Positions 1 through 8,312 of a stretch of 57,088 nucleotides of DNA are shown one piece after another (the stretch's first letter is position 1; the number at the start of each line of letters is the position of its first letter). The DNA comes from Actinomycetota bacterium (GTDB taxonomy: Bacteria > Actinomycetota > Actinomycetes > Nanopelagicales > Nanopelagicaceae), in the NCBI GenBank assembly GCA_009698675.1, contig WLPT01000009.1:1-57088 (forward strand), in the 5' to 3' direction. The position numbers were made by a program, and so were the translations under genes. A model generated the notes under the pieces. That model was not told the DNA's origin, ran no database searches, and saw nothing but the letters and a program-made list of their open reading frames with translations.

Positions 1-78
1 AAGGCAGCAGCTAAGAAAGCTGCTCCAAAGAAGCGCAAGAAGGCAGCAGCTAAGAAAGCTGCTCCAAAGAAGCGCAAG
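1..78 (+). repeat. two exact 39-bp tandem repeats in coding sequence
   Basis: Bases 1-39 and 40-78 are identical and encode the 13-residue basic repeat. A third, diverged unit starts at 79. Identical DNA, not just identical protein, suggests recent unit duplication, and unit number is likely to vary between strains. Confidence 0.85.
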
Positions 79-147
79 AAGGCAGCAGCAGCACCTGCAG
101 CTGCTCCAAAGAAGCGCCGCCGCAAGAAGGCAGCAGCTAAGAAGTAA
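1..147 (+). CDS. Lys/Ala-rich basic protein, C-terminal fragment
   Basis: The window opens inside a reading frame that ends at TAA 145-147. The visible 48 residues are only Lys, Ala, Pro and Arg, built on a 13-residue repeat KAAAKKAAPKKRK that occurs twice exactly and once in altered form, ending KKAAAKK. Such tails occur on histone H1-like proteins, mycobacterial-type HU and some ribosomal or termination factors, where they bind nucleic acid electrostatically. The N-terminal domain is outside the window, so the protein cannot be named. The frame is certain; the function is inferred from composition only. Confidence 0.7.
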   Translation, partial: KAAAKKAAPKKRKKAAAKKAAPKKRKKAAAAPAAAPKKRRRKKAAAKK

Positions 148-156
148 TTATCAATT

Positions 157-191
157 AAAAAAACCCGCCACTCTATGTGGCGGGTTTTTTT
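157..191. terminator. bidirectional intrinsic terminator
   Basis: A perfect 11-bp stem (161-171 with 177-187) has a 5-nt loop, an A-run on its left and a T-run on its right. It lies between the convergent basic protein gene (ends 147) and the MarR gene (ends 203), so it can serve both. Confidence 0.9.
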
Positions 192-202
192 ATGCGATTT
201 TT

Positions 203-685
203 CTATTCGCTCTTAATCTCGCTTCGAAGCGAGTGTTCAATCCGTGAGAAAATTTTTGCTAAAACAACTTGGTCATCTTTTGATAAATGATCAACGAAAC
301 GGGAACGAACACTCTCCACATGATCGGGCGCTGCTGCCACGATGGCCTTCCAACCCTTAGCTGTCATCACTGCAAAATATCCCCGCTTATCCGATGGGCA
401 GGCCTCGCGTTTGACCCACCCGGCTTTTTCCATGACCTTCATCCGGTGGGATAAACGCGAGCGCGATAGAAGGGTTATTGCCGCTAGTTCGCTCATGCGC
501 AGTTTGCGATCTGGAGCATCACTTAACTGGGCCAAAATCTCATAATCGGGCATTGAAAGATCATGGCCCTCTAAATCAATATCTAAGGCCTCAAGTAGCC
601 GCCTGCTAGCGATGATGTAGCTGCGCCAGGCCTTCATCTCGGCTGGGTTAAGCCATGCTGGTGCGGTAGCGTTTTCACTTGGCAT
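203..685 (-). CDS. MarR family transcriptional regulator
   Basis: 160-residue winged-helix repressor of the MarR family. Residues about 58-115 hold the helix-turn-helix and wing: 'LRMSELAAITLLSRSRLSHR' followed by 'MEKAGWVKRE...DKRGYFAVMTAKG', the usual MarR signature with the conserved D-x-R in the wing. MarR dimers bind palindromic operators and release on binding small phenolic or oxidant ligands. The start at 685 is supported by a -10 (TAGACT) exactly 6 nt upstream of the ATG, implying a leaderless mRNA. The divergent M13 peptidase gene starts about 60 bp away and is the obvious candidate target besides autoregulation. The ligand is unknown. Confidence 0.85.
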   Translation of the reverse strand: MPSENATAPAWLNPAEMKAWRSYIIASRRLLEALDIDLEGHDLSMPDYEILAQLSDAPDRKLRMSELAAITLLSRSRLSHRMKVMEKAGWVKREACPSDKRGYFAVMTAKGWKAIVAAAPDHVESVRSRFVDHLSKDDQVVLAKIFSRIEHSLRSEIKSE

Positions 686-745
686 GAGGGCAGTCTACGC
701 TAACGGTTGAACTTTCAACTACTTATTTGTTAGGGGTTTTTGCGC

Positions 746-2695
746 GTGAGCACCAGCACTAGCGGTTTAGATTTAACTCAGATAGAGCCAACTATTGCCG
801 CGAGCGATGATCTCTTTCGACACTTTAATGGCAAGTGGCTAGCTACCCACGAAATTCCACCTGATAGATCCTCCGATGGGGCATTTGGCGAACTACGGAT
901 TGAGGCCGAAAGGCACGTCCATGACATTATCGAAAGCGCTTCGGGATCCGAGGAGGCTACAAAAATTCGTGATCTTTATAGCTCGTTTATGGCCGCTGAT
1001 GTCATTGAGTCAAAGGGCTATACGCCAATCATTAAAGACCTAGCCGCCTGCGATTCGATTCAAAGCCTTACCGACTTTATTTCAACGATGTCACATCTAG
1101 AGGCCCAAGGTTTAGGTGGAATCTTTGGCTCTTTTATCTATGCCGATCCCATGGATGCCAGCGCACATATTTTCTATCTCGGCCAAGGTGGCCTCTCCCT
1201 GCCAGATGAGTCGTACTACCGCGAGGAGCAATACGCCGATATCCGAGAGGCATTTCTTGCGCACATGGAGGCGATGTTCTCCCTTGTTGGAATCGATAAT
1301 GGCAAAACCATTGCAACCTCGATTATGGCCCTTGAAAGCGCGATTGCACGATGCCATTGGGATGCAGTCAAGGATCGCGATAGGACGCTGACTTATAACA
1401 GGATGAGCCGCGCCGAAATTAGCGCATTAATGCCCGCCTTTGATTGGGATTTATATCTTTCGGCGGGTGAAATCCCTGGCGTTGTTTTGGAATCGGTAAT
1501 TGTTCGAGAGCCATCTTTTTTCTCAGATCTCTCCACACTATTGGCCGCCTTTGATCGAGACTCTTGGGTTAACTGGCTCAAGTGGAACATCATCAGCGGA
1601 TCGGCCCCTTATCTATCTAGCGATTTAGTCGATCAGAACTTCTCCTTCTACGGCAAGACGCTCTCTGGAACGCCCGAACTTCGCGAGCGCTGGAAGCGTG
1701 CAGTTTCAATTGTTGAGGGCTCCCTCGGTGAGGCAATCGGTAAAGTCTATGTTGAGCGCCACTTTCCACCGGCAGCCAAAGCACGCATGGCCGACTTAGT
1801 CAGCAATTTGCTTGAGGCATACCGCATCAGTATCAGCGAATTGGAGTGGATGAGTGATGAGACTAAAGCAAAGGCACTTGAAAAATTAGCTAAGTTCAAT
1901 ACCAAAATCGGTTACCCAGATAAATGGTGGGACTACTCAAAGCTATCTACGAGCCCAGATGATCTCTTTACTAACATCGCTAATGTCACGAAGTTTCAAC
2001 GCGATCACGAGATATCCAAAATCGGAAAACCCGTTGACCGAGATGAGTGGATGATTACACCTCAAACTGTCAACGCCTTCTATAACCCCATCATGAATGA
2101 GATTGTCTTTCCGGCAGCTATTTTGCAGCCACCATTTTTCTCTCTCGTCGCAGATGACGCCGTTAACTATGGTGGAATCGGCGCCGTTATTGGCCATGAA
2201 ATTGGGCACGGCTTTGATGATCAAGGCTCAAAATACGATGGTGATGGCGCACTTAATAACTGGTGGAGTGATGCTGACCGCGCCGCTTTTGAACTTCGCT
2301 CTAACGCACTCATCGATCAATACAACCAACTTCGCCCAGAGGAAACTCCCGACATTAGAGTCAATGGCGCACTGACGGTCGGCGAAAATATTGGTGACTT
2401 AGGCGGTCTATCAATTGCTTACAAGGCCTACCAAATTTCGCTGGCTGGCACAATCGCACCGGTCATCGATGGCTTAACCGGCGACCAGCGCTTCTTTTAC
2501 TCCTGGGCCAGTTTCGCTAGAGGTAAGGTGCGCCCCGAAGAACTACGCCGTCGAATCGCAACGGACCCTCACTCGCCATATGAGTTTCGCTGTAACCAAG
2601 TCGTTAAGAATATCCCCCAGTTCTACTCTGCTTTTGGTGTGAGTGAAACCGACGGAATGTGGCTGGATGAAAAATCACGCGTTCAGATTTGGTAA
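746..2695 (+). CDS. M13 family zinc metallopeptidase (PepO/neprilysin type)
   Basis: About 649 residues, the usual length of bacterial PepO. The zinc site HEIGH lies in 'GAVIGHEIGHGFDDQGS' near residues 482-486. The third-ligand motif ExxxD is in 'VGENIGDLGG' near residue 545. The substrate-binding NAFYNP segment precedes them, and the C-terminus 'RVQIW' is typical of the family. No signal peptide or membrane anchor is visible, so the enzyme is probably cytoplasmic and degrades oligopeptides. Two starts compete: TTG 740 and GTG 746. I prefer 746 because an AGGGG at 732-736 is spaced properly for it. The tgt gene follows after 3 nt, so the two are probably cotranscribed. Confidence 0.92.
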   Translation: MSTSTSGLDLTQIEPTIAASDDLFRHFNGKWLATHEIPPDRSSDGAFGELRIEAERHVHDIIESASGSEEATKIRDLYSSFMAADVIESKGYTPIIKDLAACDSIQSLTDFISTMSHLEAQGLGGIFGSFIYADPMDASAHIFYLGQGGLSLPDESYYREEQYADIREAFLAHMEAMFSLVGIDNGKTIATSIMALESAIARCHWDAVKDRDRTLTYNRMSRAEISALMPAFDWDLYLSAGEIPGVVLESVIVREPSFFSDLSTLLAAFDRDSWVNWLKWNIISGSAPYLSSDLVDQNFSFYGKTLSGTPELRERWKRAVSIVEGSLGEAIGKVYVERHFPPAAKARMADLVSNLLEAYRISISELEWMSDETKAKALEKLAKFNTKIGYPDKWWDYSKLSTSPDDLFTNIANVTKFQRDHEISKIGKPVDRDEWMITPQTVNAFYNPIMNEIVFPAAILQPPFFSLVADDAVNYGGIGAVIGHEIGHGFDDQGSKYDGDGALNNWWSDADRAAFELRSNALIDQYNQLRPEETPDIRVNGALTVGENIGDLGGLSIAYKAYQISLAGTIAPVIDGLTGDQRFFYSWASFARGKVRPEELRRRIATDPHSPYEFRCNQVVKNIPQFYSAFGVSETDGMWLDEKSRVQIW

Positions 2696-2698
2696 CTG

Positions 2699-3934
2699 GT
2701 GAACTTCTCCTTTGATATAAAACACGCCGAGAGCGGCTCTTTAGCGCGCGTTGGAACAATTACAACACCGCATGGTCAGATTCAAACTCCGGCATTTATT
2801 CCAGTAGGAACCAAGGCAACAGTTAAATCAGTCCTGCCTGAGGCAATGGCAGATCTTGGCGCACAGGCTTTGCTTGCCAATGCTTATCATCTGTATCTCC
2901 AGCCCGGTGCCGATATTCTCGATGAGGCTGGCGGGCTTGGCGAATTCATGAACTGGCCAGGCCCAACGATTACCGATTCTGGTGGCTTTCAAGTCTTGTC
3001 CCTTGGTGTTGGTTTTAAAAAAGTATTAGCGATGGATGCTAAAACTTTTCGGCGAGACGATGTAATTGCGGATAATAAAGAGCGCCTAGCCCATGTCGAT
3101 GATGAAGGCGTCACATTTAAATCTCACTTAGATGGCTCGATGCATCGATTTACTCCAGAGATTTCAATGCAGGTTCAACATCAAATCGGCGCCGACATTA
3201 TCTTCGCATTCGATGAGTGCACGACCCTGCACAACACCCGTCCCTATCAAGAGTTAGCGATGGATCGGACATTTGCATGGGCGATGCGCTGTTTGGATGA
3301 GCATAAGCGTCTAACGGATGAGCGAAGCACGAAGCCCTACCAAGCACTCTTTGGAGTAATCCAAGGTGCCCAGTATGAAGATCTGCGAAAAAAGGCTGCC
3401 GGGGATTTAGGCCAGATGAGATCTTCGGGTCAGAGCTTTGATGGCTTTGGGATTGGCGGGGCTCTAGATAAACAGGCCCTGGGCACTATCATCTCTTGGG
3501 TCAATTACGTCTTACCTGAAGACAAACCTAAACATTTACTTGGAATCGGTGCCCCCGAAGATCTATTTGTGGGAGTTGAAAATGGAATCGATACCTTTGA
3601 CTGCGTTTTAGCCTCTCGAATTGCGCGTACCAGCGCGGTATATACGATGGAGGGCCGTTTTAACCTGTCTAACAGCCGTTTTAAGCGTGATTTCACGGCA
3701 ATAGATGATGAATGTGACTGTTACACGTGTACGCACTACTCAAGGGCGTACATGCACCATGTCTTCCGCGGTAAAGAGATCATCGCAGCAACCCTTGCAA
3801 CGATCCATAATGAACGCTTTATCGTCCGCTTAGTTGATCAGATGCGAGCGGCGCTACTTGATGGAAATTTCAAAGATATGAAGGCCGATTTTCTTGGTCG
3901 ATACAAGCATCGAAGCGGACAGGCACGTGATTAA
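2699..3934 (+). CDS. tgt: tRNA-guanine transglycosylase
   Basis: 411 residues. Bacterial Tgt exchanges guanine-34 of GUN-anticodon tRNAs for preQ1 in queuosine synthesis. Visible motifs are DSGGFQVLSLG (residues about 92-102, general-base Asp), GGALDK, 'GIDTFDCVLASRIAR' (nucleophilic Asp near residue 300) and a zinc site of three Cys in 'CDCYTC' (about 338-343) with a His about 26 residues later. The usual PTRNARNG stretch after the nucleophile reads ASRIARTSA, a variant I regard as within the family. The start is GTG at 2699, 3 nt after the peptidase stop. No queC/D/E/F genes are in the window, so preQ1 may be made elsewhere or salvaged. Confidence 0.93.
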   Translation: MNFSFDIKHAESGSLARVGTITTPHGQIQTPAFIPVGTKATVKSVLPEAMADLGAQALLANAYHLYLQPGADILDEAGGLGEFMNWPGPTITDSGGFQVLSLGVGFKKVLAMDAKTFRRDDVIADNKERLAHVDDEGVTFKSHLDGSMHRFTPEISMQVQHQIGADIIFAFDECTTLHNTRPYQELAMDRTFAWAMRCLDEHKRLTDERSTKPYQALFGVIQGAQYEDLRKKAAGDLGQMRSSGQSFDGFGIGGALDKQALGTIISWVNYVLPEDKPKHLLGIGAPEDLFVGVENGIDTFDCVLASRIARTSAVYTMEGRFNLSNSRFKRDFTAIDDECDCYTCTHYSRAYMHHVFRGKEIIAATLATIHNERFIVRLVDQMRAALLDGNFKDMKADFLGRYKHRSGQARD

Positions 3935-3948
3935 TTAAGAGAGCTTGG

Positions 3949-5718
3949 CTAAATGGCGGTAAGTGCCCAAAGGATTGCCACAACATCTATAAGCTCTTGC
4001 GCCAGTGCGCCTTGACTGGCAGTGGCATACCCGGCGGCGCCGGCGAGCATTACTAAAAAAGATAGCCCCATGCCAATTCCAGCGGCCTGCAAGGCTTTGC
4101 GCCGGGAACTCTTGGCGATCTGGATTGCCTGTGAAAGATGTTGGATCGAATCTTCTACGATCACAACATCGGCGGCCTCACTCGCTGCCGTTGCACCTCG
4201 TGCGCCCATGGCAACGCCTACATGGGCCATAGCCAATGCTGGGGCATCATTGATTCCATCCCCAACAACGACGACCGTACCGTGGGATGTATTCATTAAC
4301 TCTTGAGTTATATCTAGTTTTCCTTGCGCAGTAATCTGCGAGTACACCTCAGTAATTCCAACGCTGACTGCCACTTGCTGCGCCGTTGAATCTCGGTCGC
4401 CGGTCACCAGGGCAATCCGCTTGATACCAAGCTCTCGCAAATGTGCGATTACGGACTTTGACTCTGGACGAAGTGGATCGCTCAAACCGATAGCACCGAT
4501 AAGAAATCCATTGCGAGTTACTGACACAACTAGTGGGTGTGAGAGCTCTAACCAATCTGGAGCTCTCTGAGTTAACTGCCCGACAGTTATCTCCTCTCCG
4601 TGTATGAAGCCAGAGATGTGATGACCTTGAACCTCTTTCACATTACTGACTTCAAAGAGTTCAAGGCCCTTATCCATAGCTGCGTTCACAAGTGATTTCG
4701 CCACAATGTTCTGGCTGTACTGGTCAACGCATGCTGCCAACTGCAGGACTTCATCAACGGTTGAATCACTTGAAACTACTATCTGAGCAATCATGGGACC
4801 GCCGTGAGTAATAGTTCCAGTCTTATCGAGCAAGACAACTTCTGTGCGTGCAAGTGCTTCAAGAACTGCGCCGCCTTTAATCACTGCGCCATGTTTGGCG
4901 GCCTTTGAAAGTCCAGAGACCACGGCAATTGGAACTGCCAAGATCAATGGGCAGGGAGTAGCAGCAACGAGAACGGCGACTGCTCGGCTGACTTGACCAG
5001 TTAGCGCCCATGCCGCCCCTGCGGTAACGAGGGCAATTGGAATAAAGGCCAACGCCCATTGACTAGCAATACGCACCCCGGGTGATGTGCGTGCCTGTGC
5101 CGATTGGACTAGCTTAATGATTGCAGCATATGTACTCGTTTCTGCGGTATTTGTTGCTACATATTCAAATGCATCTGCTGCATTGATTACTCCGCTAAGA
5201 ATCTGTTCACCAGCATTTCTTGCAACTGGAAGTGGTTCACCTGTTAACGCCGACTCATCAAGGAAGGCAGGCAGTAATAATCTGCCATCTGCGGGTGTAA
5301 TTTCCCCCGCCCGCACTAGTAAGCGGTCACCAATTTCGATCTCATTGACATGAATTTCAATCAGAGTACCTGTAGAGGTAAATCGATGAGAGCGTTGAGG
5401 AATCCTGGCTAAGAGCGATTTAAGTTGCCGTTCGGCCTGACCCTCTGCCCAACTCTCCAAAACTCGACCGCTAGCCAGCATAAGCGCTATAACGGCGCCG
5501 GCAAAAAGCTCATGGGTAAGGGAGGTTGCAAGCAGAGATAAAACGGCGAGAAGATCCGAACCTAGCCTTCGTTCGCGCAGATCTTTACCTAACCAAACGG
5601 CCGCTGGAATTAATCCAAGGAGTGCACCAACGCCCCAAAAAAACTCATCTATAAAACCCAGCAAAAGCGCCAACGAGGTAACGAGTAACAGCCCTCCATT
5701 AATACCTCGCGCCTTCAT
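3949..5718 (-). CDS. P1B-type heavy-metal transporting ATPase
   Basis: 589 residues. The actuator motif is DESALTGEP, the phosphorylation motif DKTGTIT lies near residue 300, and the hinge is GDGINDAPALAMAHVGVAMG near residue 485. The metal-binding transmembrane motif is TPCP (about residue 254) instead of the CPC of Cu/Zn pumps. There is no N-terminal metal-binding (HMA) domain. The ATP-binding HP motif normally in the N-domain is replaced: the aligned stretch reads QYSQNIVAKSL. Metal specificity therefore cannot be assigned. The start at 5718 has TAACCT 6 nt upstream, consistent with a leaderless mRNA. It stands alone and converges on tgt, whose stop is 15 nt away. Confidence 0.88.
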   Translation of the reverse strand: MKARGINGGLLLVTSLALLLGFIDEFFWGVGALLGLIPAAVWLGKDLRERRLGSDLLAVLSLLATSLTHELFAGAVIALMLASGRVLESWAEGQAERQLKSLLARIPQRSHRFTSTGTLIEIHVNEIEIGDRLLVRAGEITPADGRLLLPAFLDESALTGEPLPVARNAGEQILSGVINAADAFEYVATNTAETSTYAAIIKLVQSAQARTSPGVRIASQWALAFIPIALVTAGAAWALTGQVSRAVAVLVAATPCPLILAVPIAVVSGLSKAAKHGAVIKGGAVLEALARTEVVLLDKTGTITHGGPMIAQIVVSSDSTVDEVLQLAACVDQYSQNIVAKSLVNAAMDKGLELFEVSNVKEVQGHHISGFIHGEEITVGQLTQRAPDWLELSHPLVVSVTRNGFLIGAIGLSDPLRPESKSVIAHLRELGIKRIALVTGDRDSTAQQVAVSVGITEVYSQITAQGKLDITQELMNTSHGTVVVVGDGINDAPALAMAHVGVAMGARGATAASEAADVVIVEDSIQHLSQAIQIAKSSRRKALQAAGIGMGLSFLVMLAGAAGYATASQGALAQELIDVVAILWALTAI

Positions 5719-5760
5719 ACGTACAGGTTACTTGCACTAAAGAGAGATAGGCTTAAATCT

Positions 5761-5778
5761 ATGAGCGAGGTAACATGA
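5761..5778 (+). promoter_or_regulatory. leaderless 5-codon mini-ORF overlapping next start
   Basis: ATG AGC GAG GTA ACA TGA encodes MSEVT and stops inside the ATG of the membrane protein gene (ATGA overlap, 5775-5778). TAGGCT (5748-5753) is 7 nt before the mini-ORF start, so ribosomes on a leaderless mRNA would meet it first and could reinitiate at 5775. The GAGG within it may also act as a Shine-Dalgarno site. Whether it is translated is not known. Confidence 0.4.
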
Positions 5779-6335
5779 ACTCACTGGTCTATCTGATATT
5801 TATTGTCTTTTTCTTTAATCTAGCCCCAGCATTTGCGCCACCTACGTGGACTGTCCTGGTTTTCTTCACACTCAACTCAAACCTTCATCCATGGCTGATC
5901 GTGATTGTAGGTGCGATCTCTGCAGGTGTTGGCAGGTACTCCTTGGCAAACCTGACCTCAAAGTTTCGAAATAAAATTAAGCCCGAGGCGCTAAGTAATT
6001 TAATGAGTGCGCAAAAGCTATTAGAGGAAAAATCGGGAAGAAGGATCGCACTCCTGGCCTTCTTTGTAATCTCACCACTTCCATCAGCGCAACTATTTGA
6101 AGCCGCCGGTTTGATTGGAGCGCGAATTCTCCCCTTGACTCTAGCTTTCTTCTCAGGGCGCTTGGTTACATACTCCTTTTACGTAGCCGGGGCCGGCCAG
6201 CTCAAGGCGCGCGGCATCGGCGAGTTAATAACTGAGCAGTTCACCTCGATCTGGTCCATAATTTTTCAAATTGTGATGATTGGAGCCGTTCTACTCTTAA
6301 CTAAAATCAATTGGAGTCGACTACTGCAGCGTTAG
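5775..6335 (+). CDS. integral membrane protein, VTT/YqaA-like
   Basis: 186 residues with about four hydrophobic segments (near residues 3-25, 27-52, 90-130, 160-180) and a basic loop 'NLTSKFRNKIKPE' between them. The pattern 'FAPPTWTVLVFF...AGVGRY' followed by 'EEKSGRRIALLAFFVISPLPSAQLFEAAGLIGARI' resembles small SNARE-associated/VTT-domain proteins such as YqaA, which keep a Pro-rich re-entrant loop. This assignment is by pattern only. No substrate can be given. It diverges from the metal ATPase, with 56 nt between the starts. Confidence 0.6.
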   Translation: MNSLVYLIFIVFFFNLAPAFAPPTWTVLVFFTLNSNLHPWLIVIVGAISAGVGRYSLANLTSKFRNKIKPEALSNLMSAQKLLEEKSGRRIALLAFFVISPLPSAQLFEAAGLIGARILPLTLAFFSGRLVTYSFYVAGAGQLKARGIGELITEQFTSIWSIIFQIVMIGAVLLLTKINWSRLLQR

Positions 6336-6339
6336 TATT

Positions 6340-6807
6340 TTAAAGCTTTAAGTTTTTAGTTATCTGCTCGGCATGTTCAACGGCGTGACGAGTATAAATC
6401 TCTAGCCAGCGCTCAACTGTAAATCTGCCTGACTGGCTATGGACTCCAAAGTTTTCCAGCTGTGCAGGTTGTAATCTCTTGATTATCGCAAGTGAGCCAG
6501 CACGAACGGCTCTAACAACGTCAATCGAATCAGCAACTGGTAGCTGCCTATAACCAAGAGTTAAATCCTCGGCCCATTTGCCTTCATCATAACCCTGGAT
6601 AGTAGAACCAGGTTCGGCGATTAAGCGACGCAGTCGAGCATAGGATTGAGCTTCGCTATCGGCGCAGTGGTGAATGACCTGTCGAGAGCTCCAGTCCTCA
6701 CCCACGTGCAGATCGAGTTTGTCTGTCGGAACCGACATCGCAATATCTAAAAACTCTTGCGTGGCCTTCTCGTATGCCAGTGCAATCTCCTGAATATTCA
6801 AACTCAT
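6340..6807 (-). CDS. DinB/YfiT-like four-helix-bundle protein
   Basis: 155 residues. The family places a divalent metal in a four-helix bundle with a His triad. Here the candidate ligands are in 'SRQVIHHCADSEAQSYARLR' (residues about 44-63) and 'YTRHAVEHAEQI' near the C-terminus. Members act as thiol transferases (bacillithiol or mycothiol dependent) or metal-dependent hydrolases. Its ATG overlaps the stop of the small membrane peptide gene (ATGA), so the two are translationally coupled. A second DinB paralogue lies at 38156-38605. The substrate is unknown. Confidence 0.75.
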   Translation of the reverse strand: MSLNIQEIALAYEKATQEFLDIAMSVPTDKLDLHVGEDWSSRQVIHHCADSEAQSYARLRRLIAEPGSTIQGYDEGKWAEDLTLGYRQLPVADSIDVVRAVRAGSLAIIKRLQPAQLENFGVHSQSGRFTVERWLEIYTRHAVEHAEQITKNLKL

Positions 6808-6953
6808 CGTGCAACTTGAATCTGCTGAGCATGGGTTTCAATAAAATTACCCTCATCGCCAACCTTGTCAACTAAGAGCACGACAATAACCACTAATAAC
6901 GCAGCGATGATCCCTAAGAGGAGACCGGACTTCTTATCTAGATTAATCTGCAT
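6804..6953 (-). CDS. 49-residue single-pass membrane peptide
   Basis: The ATG at 6953 opens a 49-codon frame: 'MQINLDKKSG', about 18 hydrophobic residues (LLLGIIAALLVVIVVLLV), then a charged tail ending 'QQIQVAR'. The basic N-terminus and acidic 'DKVGDEGNF' after the segment suggest an N-in topology. The stop overlaps the start of the DinB-like gene by 4 nt in the ATGA pattern, which supports real translation. I do not recognise a family. It may tether or regulate its partner. Confidence 0.6.
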   Translation of the reverse strand: MQINLDKKSGLLLGIIAALLVVIVVLLVDKVGDEGNFIETHAQQIQVAR

Positions 6954-6979
6954 GGCCTAAATATAGCTAGCAAATGAGA

Positions 6980-7013
6980 AACGGCCCAACCGCATCGCTG
7001 CAGTTGGGCCGTT
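6980..7013 (-). terminator. intrinsic terminator of the pst operon
   Basis: A perfect 11-bp stem (6980-6990 with 7003-7013) has a 12-nt loop and is followed on the minus strand by a T-rich stretch (TTCTCATTTG). It lies 24 nt after the pstS stop. Confidence 0.75.
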
Positions 7014-7036
7014 CTGTCCCTCGAATTGGAAGGCTA

Positions 7037-8191
7037 TTAGCCGATCTTTGCTACCTGAGATAGTGACTTCGCAAGAAGTGCGCCATCGATTACTGAGAAA
7101 CCAAGTGCTCCGCCAACATCTTTTGCACACTTAGTGCTCAAGATGTAGTTGGCATAGGCCTTAACTGCAGCTGCAGTTGCCTTAGATGGGTAAGCAGTAT
7201 CTGCTAAAAGGTAAGAGACGATACCAAGTGTGTATGCGCCTTTTTCCTTAGTTGCGTAATCGAATGTGAGGTATCCGTTTGAATCCTGAGTTGCAGATGC
7301 AAGGAATGCACCTACACCAGTTGAATCTGGAGCAACAGATGAACCTGCTGGGTTGATTACGTTGGCAATCTTGAGCTTGTTAGCTGATGCGTAGTTAACT
7401 TCATCGTAAGTGATCGAGTAAGGAGTCTTGCCGGCAAGCTGAGCTACACCAGTTGATGAAGCGGCTCCGACGATACGTCCGAGGTTTGAAATCGCATTGA
7501 TATCTCCTGGGAAGCCATCCTTGAATACCTTATTCTTGTCCTTAGACCAGATTGTTGGAGCAGACTTGAACATGTAGTTCGTGAAGTTCTGAGTTGTACC
7601 TGATGAATCAGAGCGATAGATAACTGTGATTGCTTTGTTTGGCAATGTGTAGTGACCTTGAACGATCTGTGTACGAAGAACAATTGGATTGCCCTTTGCA
7701 TCCTTCTTTGGGTTTCCATTGGCATCAAGCTTGTAAACAGTCTTTGTAGTTGAACGGTTGTTATCGGCTACAATTGCTGCATCATTCCAACGCGTAATTG
7801 TTCCAGCGAAGATTCCAGCGATAGTTGATGCTGAAAGCTGCAAGGTTGTCTTTGAAGGCAAGTTGTGAAGAACGGCAATAGGTGCGGCAACTAGAGGTAC
7901 GTGAATGAGTGTTGAACGCTTTGTAGCAGCTGTGTATGCACCATCTGACATCCAGAAATCGCCGATTGACTTATCTGAGTTGGCCTGACCTGTGCCTGAT
8001 GAAGAAGAGGCATAAACATATGTATTTGCACCTGAGTTGCTTGCGGCAAAGCCAGCTTTGCAACCTTCGATAAGTAGAGCCGGGAAGGAAGCACCTGAGC
8101 CCTGTAGATCAACTGCATATGCAGGAGAGCCTGCAACTAAACCAAATGCGAGTGCAATTACTGCAATCTTCGCAATCTTTGAAATTCTCAA
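7037..8191 (-). CDS. pstS: phosphate ABC transporter, periplasmic phosphate-binding protein
   Basis: 384 residues. A Sec signal peptide (basic MRISKIAK, hydrophobic core, cleavage after SPAYA near residue 26) precedes GSGASFPALL, the canonical PstS phosphate-loop start; YRSDSSGTTQNFTNYM carries the second set of phosphate-contacting Ser/Thr. It captures inorganic phosphate for PstCAB. The start is a TTG at 8189-8191, with AAAGGGG about 6 nt upstream. pstS is last in the cluster rather than first, and a 121-bp gap before it carries its own PHO-box-like repeats and a -10, so it is probably transcribed both from the operon and separately at high level. Confidence 0.95.
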   Translation of the reverse strand: MRISKIAKIAVIALAFGLVAGSPAYAVDLQGSGASFPALLIEGCKAGFAASNSGANTYVYASSSSGTGQANSDKSIGDFWMSDGAYTAATKRSTLIHVPLVAAPIAVLHNLPSKTTLQLSASTIAGIFAGTITRWNDAAIVADNNRSTTKTVYKLDANGNPKKDAKGNPIVLRTQIVQGHYTLPNKAITVIYRSDSSGTTQNFTNYMFKSAPTIWSKDKNKVFKDGFPGDINAISNLGRIVGAASSTGVAQLAGKTPYSITYDEVNYASANKLKIANVINPAGSSVAPDSTGVGAFLASATQDSNGYLTFDYATKEKGAYTLGIVSYLLADTAYPSKATAAAVKAYANYILSTKCAKDVGGALGFSVIDGALLAKSLSQVAKIG

Positions 8192-8263
8192 TTTATTCCC
8201 CTTTTAATTGGTGACAACGTGGACTACATGAGAAAGGTATGGCGGTGAGGTGAACGGTCGAGC

Positions 8264-8310
8264 ATTTATACCTAAACGGAGTTCAACAGTTAGATGAACA
8301 GCAGGTGAAG
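8264..8310 (-). promoter_or_regulatory. PHO-box-like repeats and -10 before pstS
   Basis: On the minus strand four heptamers follow at 10-12 nt steps: CTTCACC (8310-8304), GTTCATC (8299-8293), GTTGAAC (8287-8281) and GTTTAGG (8277-8271). TATAAAT (8270-8264) follows immediately as a -10. They resemble the GTTCACC direct repeats with 11-bp period bound by actinobacterial PhoP/RegX3-type regulators. A further GTTCACC (8255-8249) lies just downstream of the -10. Confidence 0.65.
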
Positions 8311-8312
8311 GC

